Position numbers and translations under genes: made by a program. The notes beneath the pieces are model-generated. The model was not told the origin of the DNA, searched no databases, and saw only the letters and a program-made list of their open reading frames with translations. 64,000 nucleotides of DNA, taken from assembly GCF_042649125.1 (NCBI RefSeq), contig NZ_JBHRYQ010000001.1, positions 5,021,468 to 5,085,467 on the forward strand, written 5' to 3'. The DNA is from Leadbetterella lacunae (GTDB lineage: Bacteria; Bacteroidota; Bacteroidia; Cytophagales; Spirosomataceae). Positions 36,285-45,141 of the stretch are shown here, one piece after another. Numbering within the stretch: the first letter of the stretch is position 1; the number at the start of each line of letters is the position of its first letter.

Positions 36285-36992
36285 ATGAAAGCATCAAATG
36301 ATAATTATTTAGATAACCATTACATCCATCGTAGTAATTGGTTAAGAGCTGCAGTATTGGGTGCAAATGACGGTATATTATCAACAGCTAGTTTGGCAAT
36401 AGGTGTTGCAGCTGCAAGTGATTTACGAGAACCAATTATTTTGGCCACCCTAGCAGGTTTGGTTGCAGGTGCCTTGTCTATGGCAGCTGGCGAATACGTT
36501 TCTGTAAGTTCGCAAACAGACGTGGAAAAAGCTGACAAGGATAGAGAAATTAAAGAGCTTAAAGTAATGCCAGAATTTGAATTAGAACGGCTAACTGAAA
36601 TTTACGAGCAACGTGGATTAAGTAGAAAAACAGCCGTTATTGTAGCAAAAGAATTGACAGAATATGACGCTTTAGGAACCCACATGAGAGATGAACTAGG
36701 CATAAACGATGTAAGTCAAGCTAAACCACTCCAAGCTGCTTGGGCATCGGGTGCTGCTTTTTGTGCAGGTGGTGTTCTGCCTTTGCTGGTAGTTTTATTT
36801 ATGCCTGTAAAACAAATGGAGTATTATTTATATGGGTTTGCCATTTTTTTCTTAATCATCTTAGGTGTTTTAGCTGCCAAAACTGGAGGTTCTAGTGTCT
36901 CAAAAGCCATTATACGAGTAACATTCTGGGGTTCAATTGCAATGGGACTAACAGCACTTGTTGGCCATCTTTTTGGTGTAAATCTAGCTTAA
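36285..36992 (+). CDS. VIT1/CCC1-family Fe/Mn transporter
   Basis: Membrane transporter of the vacuolar-iron-transporter family, 235 residues. Conserved first helix: LRAAVLGANDGILSTASLAIGVAAA, interrupted by the metal-site Asp and followed by the helix containing AGALSMAAGEYVSVSSQTD. A cytoplasmic charged stretch (VEKADKDREIKELK through about residue 145) holds Glu residues that form the metal-binding domain in this family. Three further helices end the protein. Family members export Fe2+ or Mn2+ from the cytosol or store it. It lies between the sensor kinase and the efflux pump operon, consistent with metal detoxification. Confidence 0.9.
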   Translation: MKASNDNYLDNHYIHRSNWLRAAVLGANDGILSTASLAIGVAAASDLREPIILATLAGLVAGALSMAAGEYVSVSSQTDVEKADKDREIKELKVMPEFELERLTEIYEQRGLSRKTAVIVAKELTEYDALGTHMRDELGINDVSQAKPLQAAWASGAAFCAGGVLPLLVVLFMPVKQMEYYLYGFAIFFLIILGVLAAKTGGSSVSKAIIRVTFWGSIAMGLTALVGHLFGVNLA

Positions 36993-37000
36993 GTTAAAAA

Positions 37001-37059
37001 TCTTAAGCCAATCTTAAGAAAGGCTTGAGAAAACCTTTAGGATACCCCTTCTACATTTG
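37001..37059 (+). promoter_or_regulatory. Phased repeat operator and promoter of the metal-efflux operon
   Basis: TCTTAAG at 37001 and 37012, GCTTGAG at 37023 and CCTTTAG at 37034, all 11 bp apart. TACATTTG at 37052-37059 is an exact TAnnTTTG -7 box. The first repeat is 51 bases before the -7 box, the same as in the regulator promoter at 34121. The pump ATG follows at 37086. Confidence 0.78.
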
Positions 37060-37085
37060 ATGCATAATTAAAATCATTAGTATCA

Positions 37086-40000
37086 ATGTTAGAAAGAATA
37101 ATTTCATACAGTATTCATCACAAGTTAATAGTACTCCTATTTTCATTGGGGATTATAGGTTTTGGCTTATATTCTCTTTCTGAAATTCCCATTGGAGCTG
37201 TTCCTGATGTAACCAACAACCAAGTACAGATTATCACTACCTCTAGAAACCTTGGCACAGAGGATGTTGAAAAATATCTCACTTATCCTGTAGAGCTAGA
37301 AATGGCCAACTTGCCAGATGTAAAAGAAATTCGTTCAGTTTCTAAATTTGGCTTATCTGTTGTTACAGTAGTTTTTAGCGATAAAATAGGTACTTTTTTA
37401 CCTAGACAGCTGATAGCAGAAAAAATAAAAGCTGCAGAATCTAAAATCCCAGCTGGTTTTGGAAAACCTTTTATGGGCCCTATTTCTACGGGCTTAGGAG
37501 AAATTTATCAATACGTAATTGAAGTAGATTCTGCTCATATAAATGATTATTCTTTATCCGATATTAGAACCATACAAGACTGGGTAGTAAGGCGGCAACT
37601 ATCAGGAATACCTGGAGTGGTGGAAGTGAATACTTGGGGAGGGTATTTAAAAGAATATGAAGTTGCACTTAATCCAGAGAAAATAAGAAGTTTAAATTTA
37701 TCTATATCTCAAATATTTTCAGCTTTAGAAAAAAATAATAGTGTTGCTGGCGGTGGTTATATAGAAAAAACCAATCAGGCGTATTTCATTCGAGGGGAAG
37801 GTCTTGTGGGCTCTTTGGAAGACATAGAAGACATTGTAGTTGAAAACCGAAATGGCGTACCCATTTTCGTAAAAGATGTTGCAACAGTTGGCTATGGTCA
37901 TGCTACTCGTTTTGGTGCTATCACTGGAAATGGAGAAGGCGAAAAGGTACTAGGGCAAGTCATGATGCTAAAAGGAGGAAACTCCAAAGGCGTTATCGAT
38001 GCAGTTAAAGAAAGGGTTGCTCAAATCTCCCCTTCTCTTCCTCCAGGGATTAGTATTAACCCCTTTTTAGAGAGAAGCGAACTTATAAACAAAACAACTT
38101 TTACAATAGCAGAAAACCTCATCTTGGGTTGTTTAATAGTGATTTTTGTGGTGGTACTACTACTTGGTAACTTTCGTTCTGGTTTAGTAGTGGCCTCTGT
38201 TATACCTATGTGTTTACTCTTTGCTTTATCACTCATGTATATTTTTGGAGTTGATGCTAACTTAATGAGCCTTGGTGCTATTGATTTTGGAATTATCATA
38301 GATGGAGCAGTTATTATTGTAGAATTCATTGCCTTTAAAATCACATCAGAAGGAGCTCAGTTAATGGCAATGCCAAAGAAGGAAAGGCAAAGCTTTATTG
38401 ACAATATCACCCAATTGGGAGCAAGTAAGATGATGCATTCGGCGGTCTTTGGCCAACTCATTATCATAATAGTGTTTATCCCTATACTATCTTTGGTAGG
38501 TGTTGAGGGTAAAATGTTTACACCTATGGCTATGGTATTCTGCTTTGCACTTATTGGAGCAATGATTTTGTGTTTTACCTACGTTCCTGTAATGGCATCT
38601 ATATTTATAAAGCCAGGTGACCCAACAAAAAAGACAATTTCATCTCGCCTTATAAGTTTTTTAGAAAACAAATATAAACCTATCATTACCTGGGCACTTG
38701 AAAGTAAAAAACTTGTGTTGAGCTTAGGTGGCATTCTACTATTAGCCGTAGGTTTTCTTTTTACAAGAATGGGTGGAGAATTTGTACCGACTCTAGATGA
38801 AGGTGATTTTGTTTTACAACCTGTATTAAAAACAGGTACATCCTTAAGTAACACAGTTTTAGCTACAACAAGAATTGAAAGTATACTTAAAAGGTTTCCT
38901 GAAGTAGAGCAAGTTGTGAGTAGAATTGGAGCAGCTGAGTTACCCACTGACCCAATGTCTATGGAAGAAAGCGATGTAATTATTAAACTAAAGCCAAAGG
39001 AAGAATGGGTTTCGGCAGAAAGTAAAGATGAGCTAGCAGATAAATTTAAAGAAGCTTTGTCCGAAATACCTGGGGTTGATTTTGAATTTACACAGCCTAT
39101 TGAAATGAGATTCAATGAGCTTATTACAGGTGTGCGTGCCGACTTGGCCATAAAGGTTTTTGGTGAAGACTTAGATATCATTTATAAAAAAGCCGTTGAA
39201 ATTGAAAAAGCTATTCAAGGAGTAGATGGAGCCGCAGATATAATCGTAGAGAAAGTTGCCGGACTACCTCAAATGACTGTAAAATATGATAGACGTAAAA
39301 TTGCCAAATACGGTTTAAATGTGGAAGACCTTAACAATATTATTACCCTTGGCTTTGCTGGGAAATCTGCAGGAATGGTATTTGAAGGCGAAAAGCAATT
39401 TGACTTAGTTGTTAGGTTCGATAAAGAACACCATGGCGACATACAAGATATAGAAACAGCTACAGTACAATTACCCAATGGTAGCCAACTTCCTTTGAGC
39501 GAGTTTGCCACCATTTCATATACTAAAGCACGAGCAAAAATTTCTAGAGACAACACTAAAAGAAGAATTGTAGTAGGAGTAAATGTTAGAAACCGTGATT
39601 TAGAGTCTGTTGTAAAAGACGTACAGCAAATTATTGACTCAAAAGTAAAGCTGCCCACGGGCTACACTGTGGAGTATGGTGGTCAATTTGAAAACCTAAG
39701 AACTGCCAAAGCCAGATTGATGATTGCCGTACCCATTGCACTTATTTTGATTTTTGTGCTTTTGTATTTTGCTTTTGACTCTGTAAAAGAAGCCCTCATT
39801 ATCTACAGTGCTATTCCTATGTCTGCCGTTGGGGGTGTTATGTTTCTTTACATGCGTGATTTGCCATTTAGTATTTCGGCAGGAGTAGGTTTTATAGCCT
39901 TGTTTGGAATTGCAGTTTTAAATGGGATTGTACTTATTGAAGAGTTTAAGGAACTCAAAGCTCATGGTGAAGACGACATCAATAAACGAATACTGCTAGG

Positions 40001-41414
40001 GACTAAAAACAGGTTAAGACCCGTACTTTTAACAGCAGCTGCTGCTGCACTGGGTTTCTTACCTATGGCTATATCAACCTCGGCTGGGGCCGAAGTTCAG
40101 CGGCCATTGGCAACTGTAGTGGTAGGTGGACTCATATCAGCAACAGCCCTTACACTTATCGTTTTACCAGTATTATATGCACTCTTTGATAGAAAGGGCA
40201 AAATTCCAAAGATTAAAATTCCGGTCTCTGCCTTGATGATTTTAATGTTCTTTGGCTTTCCTTATATGGCCCAAAGCCAAAAGAATGAAATATCGGCTGA
40301 CCAAGCTGTAAAAATTGCTCTAGAAAATAATTTAGGGCTAAGAGCTTCATCACAACGAATTGACCAAAACGTACAATTAATTGGTAGTGCAAAAGATATT
40401 GGAAAAACAGATTTCTATTTTAATAGAGATCAAAATAACATTGCTCCCAACAATCGTGCTTTAAGTGTTTTTGGCGTAAGTCAAGCCTTTATGTTTCCCA
40501 CTGTTTATGGTACACAGCGAAAGATATTAGAGGGTAAGTCTCAATTATCTAAAGATCAATATCAAATAGATAAACTTATGCTTAGTAAAGAAGTGCAGAA
40601 AGTATATTATGAAATAGTGTATTGGCAACAAATACTTAAAAACTATCATTACCTCGATAGTCTTTATACTTCATTTGAAACAGCTGCAGTAAGAAGGTTT
40701 GAGCAGGGAGAATCTAACTATTTGGAGAAGTTAACCGCAGAAACTAAGAAGAAAGAGATTTCAATACAGCTTAGTCAAATAGCGGAAAGCATAAAGAGAA
40801 ATTATATTGTGCTCAACCAATGGTTACAGGTAGATACAAGCTACATTATTAGTGACCAACAACTCAAAAGAGTTCAATTAAAGACTTTTGACTATGAATT
40901 GCATCCCACAATTGGCTACTTTAATGATGCATTAAACCTTTCTCAACATCTACAAAAACTAGAGAAGCAAAAGCTTTTACCAGACATCAATGCCTCACTT
41001 TTTCAAGGCCTTAATAATGGGATAGGGAAACAGTTTTATACAGGTGTACAGCTAGGCGTGGCAATTCCATTGTGGCGTGGCAGTCAGAATTCAAAAATTG
41101 CAGCTGCCAGAATCGGTGAAAATATTCTCATGACAGAAAGTGACAACTACAAACTACAGCTACAATCAAAATACGAAGCCTTATTATCGGATATAAGGCA
41201 ATATGATGAAGGTTTAAACTACTATGAATCTACAGGTAATAAACTTTCAAAAGAAACCCTTTTCTACGCCAATGAAGCTTATAAAAATGGAGAAATAAAT
41301 TTTCTTCAATACATACAACTATTAGAAAATGCGAAAACAATTGAATCAAACTATCTAAAATCACTCTTCCAGTATAATATGACGGCCCTGGAGGTGAACT
41401 TCTTAATAAACTAA
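37086..41414 (+). CDS. CzcA-type heavy-metal RND pump fused to TolC/CzcC-like outer-membrane domain
   Basis: A 1442-residue efflux protein. Residues 1 to about 1035 are a heavy-metal RND pump with 12 spans: IPIGAVPDVTNNQVQI, the span-4 signature LGAIDFGIIIDGAVIIVE (DFG-x3-DGA pattern of divalent-cation pumps such as CzcA, rather than Cu/Ag CusA) and GVGFIALFGIAVLNGIVLIEE. After LYALFDRKGK a second hydrophobic segment (1046-1061, VSALMILMFFGFPYM) with AQSQ looks like an internal signal peptide. Residues 1066-1442 form a TolC-like coiled-coil domain (SADQAVKIALENNLGLRASS; TGVQLGVAIPLWRGSQNSK). The two may be separated after export. It is driven by the proton gradient and works with the adaptor that follows. 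Confidence 0.93.
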   Translation: MLERIISYSIHHKLIVLLFSLGIIGFGLYSLSEIPIGAVPDVTNNQVQIITTSRNLGTEDVEKYLTYPVELEMANLPDVKEIRSVSKFGLSVVTVVFSDKIGTFLPRQLIAEKIKAAESKIPAGFGKPFMGPISTGLGEIYQYVIEVDSAHINDYSLSDIRTIQDWVVRRQLSGIPGVVEVNTWGGYLKEYEVALNPEKIRSLNLSISQIFSALEKNNSVAGGGYIEKTNQAYFIRGEGLVGSLEDIEDIVVENRNGVPIFVKDVATVGYGHATRFGAITGNGEGEKVLGQVMMLKGGNSKGVIDAVKERVAQISPSLPPGISINPFLERSELINKTTFTIAENLILGCLIVIFVVVLLLGNFRSGLVVASVIPMCLLFALSLMYIFGVDANLMSLGAIDFGIIIDGAVIIVEFIAFKITSEGAQLMAMPKKERQSFIDNITQLGASKMMHSAVFGQLIIIIVFIPILSLVGVEGKMFTPMAMVFCFALIGAMILCFTYVPVMASIFIKPGDPTKKTISSRLISFLENKYKPIITWALESKKLVLSLGGILLLAVGFLFTRMGGEFVPTLDEGDFVLQPVLKTGTSLSNTVLATTRIESILKRFPEVEQVVSRIGAAELPTDPMSMEESDVIIKLKPKEEWVSAESKDELADKFKEALSEIPGVDFEFTQPIEMRFNELITGVRADLAIKVFGEDLDIIYKKAVEIEKAIQGVDGAADIIVEKVAGLPQMTVKYDRRKIAKYGLNVEDLNNIITLGFAGKSAGMVFEGEKQFDLVVRFDKEHHGDIQDIETATVQLPNGSQLPLSEFATISYTKARAKISRDNTKRRIVVGVNVRNRDLESVVKDVQQIIDSKVKLPTGYTVEYGGQFENLRTAKARLMIAVPIALILIFVLLYFAFDSVKEALIIYSAIPMSAVGGVMFLYMRDLPFSISAGVGFIALFGIAVLNGIVLIEEFKELKAHGEDDINKRILLGTKNRLRPVLLTAAAAALGFLPMAISTSAGAEVQRPLATVVVGGLISATALTLIVLPVLYALFDRKGKIPKIKIPVSALMILMFFGFPYMAQSQKNEISADQAVKIALENNLGLRASSQRIDQNVQLIGSAKDIGKTDFYFNRDQNNIAPNNRALSVFGVSQAFMFPTVYGTQRKILEGKSQLSKDQYQIDKLMLSKEVQKVYYEIVYWQQILKNYHYLDSLYTSFETAAVRRFEQGESNYLEKLTAETKKKEISIQLSQIAESIKRNYIVLNQWLQVDTSYIISDQQLKRVQLKTFDYELHPTIGYFNDALNLSQHLQKLEKQKLLPDINASLFQGLNNGIGKQFYTGVQLGVAIPLWRGSQNSKIAAARIGENILMTESDNYKLQLQSKYEALLSDIRQYDEGLNYYESTGNKLSKETLFYANEAYKNGEINFLQYIQLLENAKTIESNYLKSLFQYNMTALEVNFLIN

Positions 41415-41440
41415 CATTGAAAAATTATAACAAAAAAAAT

Positions 41441-42595
41441 ATGAAAAAATATGCTGCAATTGTCCTAATGGGTATTCTCATTCAAGCAATGACCTCTTGT
41501 TCCACAAAATCAGATATTAAAGGTACAAAGGAGGAAGCTGTTGTACAAGAATTAAAAAATAAAACAATTGAACTTACGAAGTTGCAATTTGAGTCTTCAA
41601 AAATGTCTCTTGGGAAGAAAGAATTAAAGGATTTCCATGAGGTTGTTAAAGCGACAGGGATGTTTGATGTTCCACCCGAAAACCGAGTTTCTGTTAGTTC
41701 TTACTATAGTGGTACTGTGAAGGAAATAAAGCTATTACCTGGCGAAAGGGTGAAAAAAGGGCAATTATTATTTACTTTAGAAAATCCAGAGTTCGTTCAA
41801 CTTCAACAAGATTTCTTAGAGGCGAAAGGACAGTTAATTTACTTACAGTCTGATTTTGAAAGGCAAAAAAATCTATCACAAGATAACGTTTCCTCTCAAA
41901 AGACATTTCTAAAATCAGAGTCCGATTATATGGTTACCAAAGTAAGAATGCAGTCTCTTAGTAAAAAATTAGCTCTAATGAATATAAATGCCAATTTACT
42001 AACACTAGATAATATTCGCTCAACAATAATTGTAAACTCACCTATTAGTGGATATGTAACCCAAGTTGATATTTCAAAGGGAGCCTTTCTAAATACCTCA
42101 CAAACAGCTATTAATATAGTAAATACCGACGAGCTACACCTTGAGTTAAAAATTTTCGAAAAAGATCTTTTAAAAGTGAAATTAGGCCAGGCTATTAAAT
42201 TTAGAATACAAGAAGACAAAAGTAATAGCTATGATGCAAGCGTTCACCTAGTAAATAAAACAATAGACACTAAGGATAGAACGGTTGGGATTCATGGTCA
42301 CTTAGAAGGCACAAACATGTCAAATAAGTTTAATCCCGGCATGTATGTCGAAGCTGAAATTTATGCTACTAGTTCTCAAAAACTGGCTTTGCCTGAAGAT
42401 GCCTTAGTAGAAATTGACGGAAAATACTTTGCACTAGTACTTAGCAATTCATCCAATAAAGGCTATACATTCGTCAAAAAAGAGATTAAAGTTGGGGCAA
42501 CGAATGATGGCTTTGTTGAAGTGCTTAACGCTATGGACTTTGACGAAAACACACAATTTCTTACTAAAGGAGCATTTAACCTAATAACAGAATAA
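41441..42595 (+). CDS. CusB/CzcB-type periplasmic adaptor lipoprotein
   Basis: Membrane-fusion protein linking the RND pump to the outer-membrane channel. I choose the ATG at 41441, from which a lipoprotein signal follows (QAMTSC, Cys20), over the TTG at 41417. The hairpin helices (about 125-185: FVQLQQDFLEAKGQLIYLQS, LSQDNVSSQKTFLKSESDY) lie between lipoyl halves (VKEIKLLPGERVKKGQLLFT; IIVNSPISGYVTQVDISKG). A beta-barrel and a membrane-proximal domain follow. Length (384) is normal. No Met- or His-rich metal tail is visible. It starts 26 bases after the pump gene and is co-transcribed. Confidence 0.92.
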   Translation: MKKYAAIVLMGILIQAMTSCSTKSDIKGTKEEAVVQELKNKTIELTKLQFESSKMSLGKKELKDFHEVVKATGMFDVPPENRVSVSSYYSGTVKEIKLLPGERVKKGQLLFTLENPEFVQLQQDFLEAKGQLIYLQSDFERQKNLSQDNVSSQKTFLKSESDYMVTKVRMQSLSKKLALMNINANLLTLDNIRSTIIVNSPISGYVTQVDISKGAFLNTSQTAINIVNTDELHLELKIFEKDLLKVKLGQAIKFRIQEDKSNSYDASVHLVNKTIDTKDRTVGIHGHLEGTNMSNKFNPGMYVEAEIYATSSQKLALPEDALVEIDGKYFALVLSNSSNKGYTFVKKEIKVGATNDGFVEVLNAMDFDENTQFLTKGAFNLITE

Positions 42596-42597
42596 CC

Positions 42598-43068
42598 ATG
42601 AACAACGCTCATTTTCATTTGATTGTTAATCATTTGCCCATAGTGGGCATTTTGATTGGTCTTTTGGTATTAATATCTGGCTTATTGCTCAATAAGTCAG
42701 ATATTAAGTTAACCGCTTTCGGGATTTTTATTTTCAGTGCATTCGCATCTGCTCTTGCTTTCTTTTCTGGCGAAGGTGCAGATGAAGCAATAGAAAACAT
42801 CTCTGGCATTAGTGAAACACTTATTCATAGACATGAAGAACTAGCAGAGAAATTTTTCATAGTAACAATAATATTAGGCTTAATTTCACTCATAGCCCTA
42901 ATCGCTGAAGTTAAAAGCATTAAAATTGCAAAGTTTTTGGTTACGCTTATTTTAATCATTGCAATTACAAATGTCGTTTTAGCCAAATACGCAGGTACTA
43001 GTGGTGGAGAAATTAGGCACTCGGAGATTCGAAAATCAACTAACTGTATTAGTATAAACAATAAATAG
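42598..43068 (+). CDS. Small four-helix membrane protein (DUF2231-like)
   Basis: A 156-residue integral membrane protein starting 2 bases after the adaptor stop codon, so it is part of the pump operon. It begins MNNAHFHLIVNHLPIVGILIG; HFH and NHLP are conserved features of a small, uncharacterised family, with His residues that could bind heme or metal. Four hydrophobic segments lie at about 10-28, 38-55, 83-104 and 108-130. The C-terminus is short and polar. Function is unknown; linkage to the pump suggests a supporting role in metal handling. Confidence 0.75.
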   Translation: MNNAHFHLIVNHLPIVGILIGLLVLISGLLLNKSDIKLTAFGIFIFSAFASALAFFSGEGADEAIENISGISETLIHRHEELAEKFFIVTIILGLISLIALIAEVKSIKIAKFLVTLILIIAITNVVLAKYAGTSGGEIRHSEIRKSTNCISINNK

Positions 43069-43082
43069 TTTCGTAAAACTTT

Positions 43083-43111
43083 CAATATTAATAACGCAAA
43101 AAATAATATTG
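43083..43111 (+). other. Inverted repeat downstream of the pump operon
   Basis: CAATATTA (43083-43090) and TAATATTG (43104-43111) are perfectly complementary, 15 bases past the operon's last stop. There is no T-run after it, so termination is only a possibility. Confidence 0.3.
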
Positions 43112-43255
43112 ATTATTTATTAAAATATATAAATACATGTTTTTTTAACTTTTTAATATACTTAGAGGAATGATGTCATTTTTTAAAATATTTTTTTTAC
43201 ATATCTTTTTATAGGAACTTTACAAGCTTTCCCACAGAATACAAACTGGAAGTTT

Positions 43256-43819
43256 GTGAAAGAAAGTAACGGCGTAAAAGTGTATTATAAAACCGTGGAA
43301 GGGTCGGACATAAAAGAAGTGAAAATTACCACAAGTTTTAATGCTTCCATGAATGCGATAATCTCGGTTTTGACTGATGTAGAAAATTATCCAAAATGGG
43401 TATATGGAGCGGTAAAATCTAAAGAAGTGAGTAGGCAGTCAGCTCAAGATTTAAACTATTACAACAAAATTGATTTTCCGTGGCCGCTTTCTGACAGAGA
43501 TATCGTGATACACACACACATAACGCAAGACCCCAAAACCAAAGTTGTTCATTCGGTTTCTAATGCCAATTCGAGTTTGGTGCCACTAGAAAAAGGATAT
43601 GTAAGAATGACCAAATTTAACTCAAAGTGGACGTTTACGCCCAATGGGAACAATATAAAAGGCGAATATGAGTTTAGCTCAAATCCGGGTGGGAACATAC
43701 CCTCGTGGATGGTAAATATGGCCCTTGACGAAGGCCCCGTGAAAACCATTCAAAACCTCAAAAAACTTATTTATAGTTCGGAAAGTTCAAATAAAAGTGA
43801 GTTGGTTTCATTGGAGTAA
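43256..43819 (+). CDS. START-domain lipid-binding-like protein, signal peptide frameshifted
   Basis: The 187-residue readable part is a START/Bet v1-like lipid-binding domain: GVKVYYKTVEGSDIKEVKI, VLTDVENYPKWVYGAVKSKE, FPWPLSDRDIVIH and IPSWMVNMALDEGPVKTIQNL. The only start in frame is a GTG at 43256, inside the domain. Just upstream, ATG 43173 encodes a good signal peptide (MSFFKIFFLHIFL) that hits a TAG at 43212. One extra T in the T-run 43206-43210 would join it to IGTLQAFPQNTNWKFV in this frame. So the gene probably lost one T, or the sequence has an error. It pairs with the fatty acid hydroxylase gene 50 bases on. Confidence 0.75.
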   Translation: MKESNGVKVYYKTVEGSDIKEVKITTSFNASMNAIISVLTDVENYPKWVYGAVKSKEVSRQSAQDLNYYNKIDFPWPLSDRDIVIHTHITQDPKTKVVHSVSNANSSLVPLEKGYVRMTKFNSKWTFTPNGNNIKGEYEFSSNPGGNIPSWMVNMALDEGPVKTIQNLKKLIYSSESSNKSELVSLE

Positions 43820-43869
43820 GTTTCAGTTAGTCAGATACTTGACCTATTATTTTTTTAATATTTTTAGAA

Positions 43870-44685
43870 ATGAATACAATCTTTAATTTTTTCAATCAAA
43901 ATCACCAAAATATTCAATCGGGAATATTCGTGGCTGTGTTTTTAGTGTGTTGGTTTTTGGAATATTACGTCTCAGATAGTAGCTTTTTTCCGAAGAAAAA
44001 ACATGTACTCAATAATTTCCTTTTTTCGCTTTCAGGAGCCGTGATTCAGGTTTTGGTAAGTGTAGTTTTTTTGAAGATAATATTGTTTGAAAACGCTAAC
44101 AATATCGGTTTGATACCTTATTTAAACTTCAAATCAGGCTATTTGAATATTCTTTTTGCTTTTATTTTCCTTGATTTTACCTATTGGTTATATCATTTTT
44201 TAATGCACAAAATTCCGGTGCTTTGGCGTTTTCATTCGGTGCATCATTCAGACAGCCACCTTAATGTCAGCACGTCACTTCGCGAGCATCCATTTGAAAC
44301 CATGATTAGACTTGGACATTATGTTTTGGCAGTGTCGTTTTTAGGGCCAGCCCTTTGGATCATCAGTTTGCATCAGTTTATTCAGATTATCAGCAAAATT
44401 ATCATTCATGCCGACTTGAGATTGCCCGAAAAAACAGACAGGATTCTCTCATTTTTGGTATTGACACCCAACATGCATCAGGTACATCACCACTATGTTA
44501 GGCCATACACAGACAGCAATTACGGCGATCTTTTCAGTATTTGGGACAGGATGTTTAAGACCTTTTATACCCTCAAAAAAGAGGAACTAAAGTTTGGTTT
44601 AGATCAATATCCTGAAAGTGTACAACAACCCGAAGCATGGTATAAAATGCTAGTAAGACCCTTTATTAATTCAAATTTTAAATAA
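43870..44685 (+). CDS. Fatty acid hydroxylase / sterol desaturase superfamily membrane protein
   Basis: Integral-membrane di-iron oxygenase, 271 residues. The eight-His pattern is present: HFLMH, HSVHH, then HQVHHH near the C-terminus, with FLDFTYWLYHFLMHKIPVLW and NMHQVHHHYVRPYTDSNYGD. Four to five hydrophobic segments lie at about 15-32, 45-72, 95-120 and 150-175. The family hydroxylates or desaturates lipids. The START-domain gene just upstream fits a lipid-processing pair. It ends at 44685, one base before the second IS fragment begins, so its 3' border is an IS junction; the protein itself looks complete. Confidence 0.9.
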   Translation: MNTIFNFFNQNHQNIQSGIFVAVFLVCWFLEYYVSDSSFFPKKKHVLNNFLFSLSGAVIQVLVSVVFLKIILFENANNIGLIPYLNFKSGYLNILFAFIFLDFTYWLYHFLMHKIPVLWRFHSVHHSDSHLNVSTSLREHPFETMIRLGHYVLAVSFLGPALWIISLHQFIQIISKIIIHADLRLPEKTDRILSFLVLTPNMHQVHHHYVRPYTDSNYGDLFSIWDRMFKTFYTLKKEELKFGLDQYPESVQQPEAWYKMLVRPFINSNFK

Positions 44686-44686
44686 C

Positions 44687-45089
44687 CCTATGCCTCAACA
44701 ATTTATCGTCAGATTTAATAACGAATCGCACGGGGGCAATCTACGCTTTAAAGCAACAATTTTACAAGAGTACTTATGAAAAAAGGGCATTATTCAAATG
44801 TTTACCAAACCTGCAACACCAGAACAAAATGCTCATTTTGAGTCATATCATTCAATTATGGAAATCGGAGAGTCGATGCGGTACTGTTTGTCAGCGATTT
44901 GAATTTGAGAATATAAAAGATTATAAACAAACAATGTTGAGATGGAAGAAATTTTATAATTTCGAAAGAATTCATGGCGGATTAGGCTACAAAAGCCCAA
45001 GCAAGTTCCTTCAATCAATTGGTGTTAAAATTGACCCAAAATGTGAAATATAAATTACGTGCGTGACCAAAGTAATTGCGTTTAAGACA
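44687..45089 (+). mobile_element. IS3-family right-end fragment (copy 2), with orfB remnant
   Basis: A 403-base direct repeat of 33680-34083, truncated on the left and ending at the identical TTTAAGACA. It encodes the C-terminal third of OrfB, broken by a TGA (in GAGTACTTATGA) and by the same frame change and TGA in CAGCGATTTGA as copy 1. It reads FYNFERIHGGLGYKSPSKFL near the end. It cannot encode a transposase. It begins one base after the fatty acid hydroxylase stop codon. Confidence 0.88.
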
Positions 45090-45141
45090 ATTAATTTATT
45101 TTTCCTACCCCTTTTGTTACTTTAAACAATGTAAAAGTTCC

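Noticed and set aside
38579..39181. Long minus-strand open frame of 200 codons
   Set aside because: It lies wholly inside the CzcA pump gene on the opposite strand; composition is Ser-rich antisense of a coding region.
44829..45053. Possible independent 74-residue gene
   Set aside because: It is the last part of the IS3 orfB fragment in one of its frames, with a start created by the frame change.
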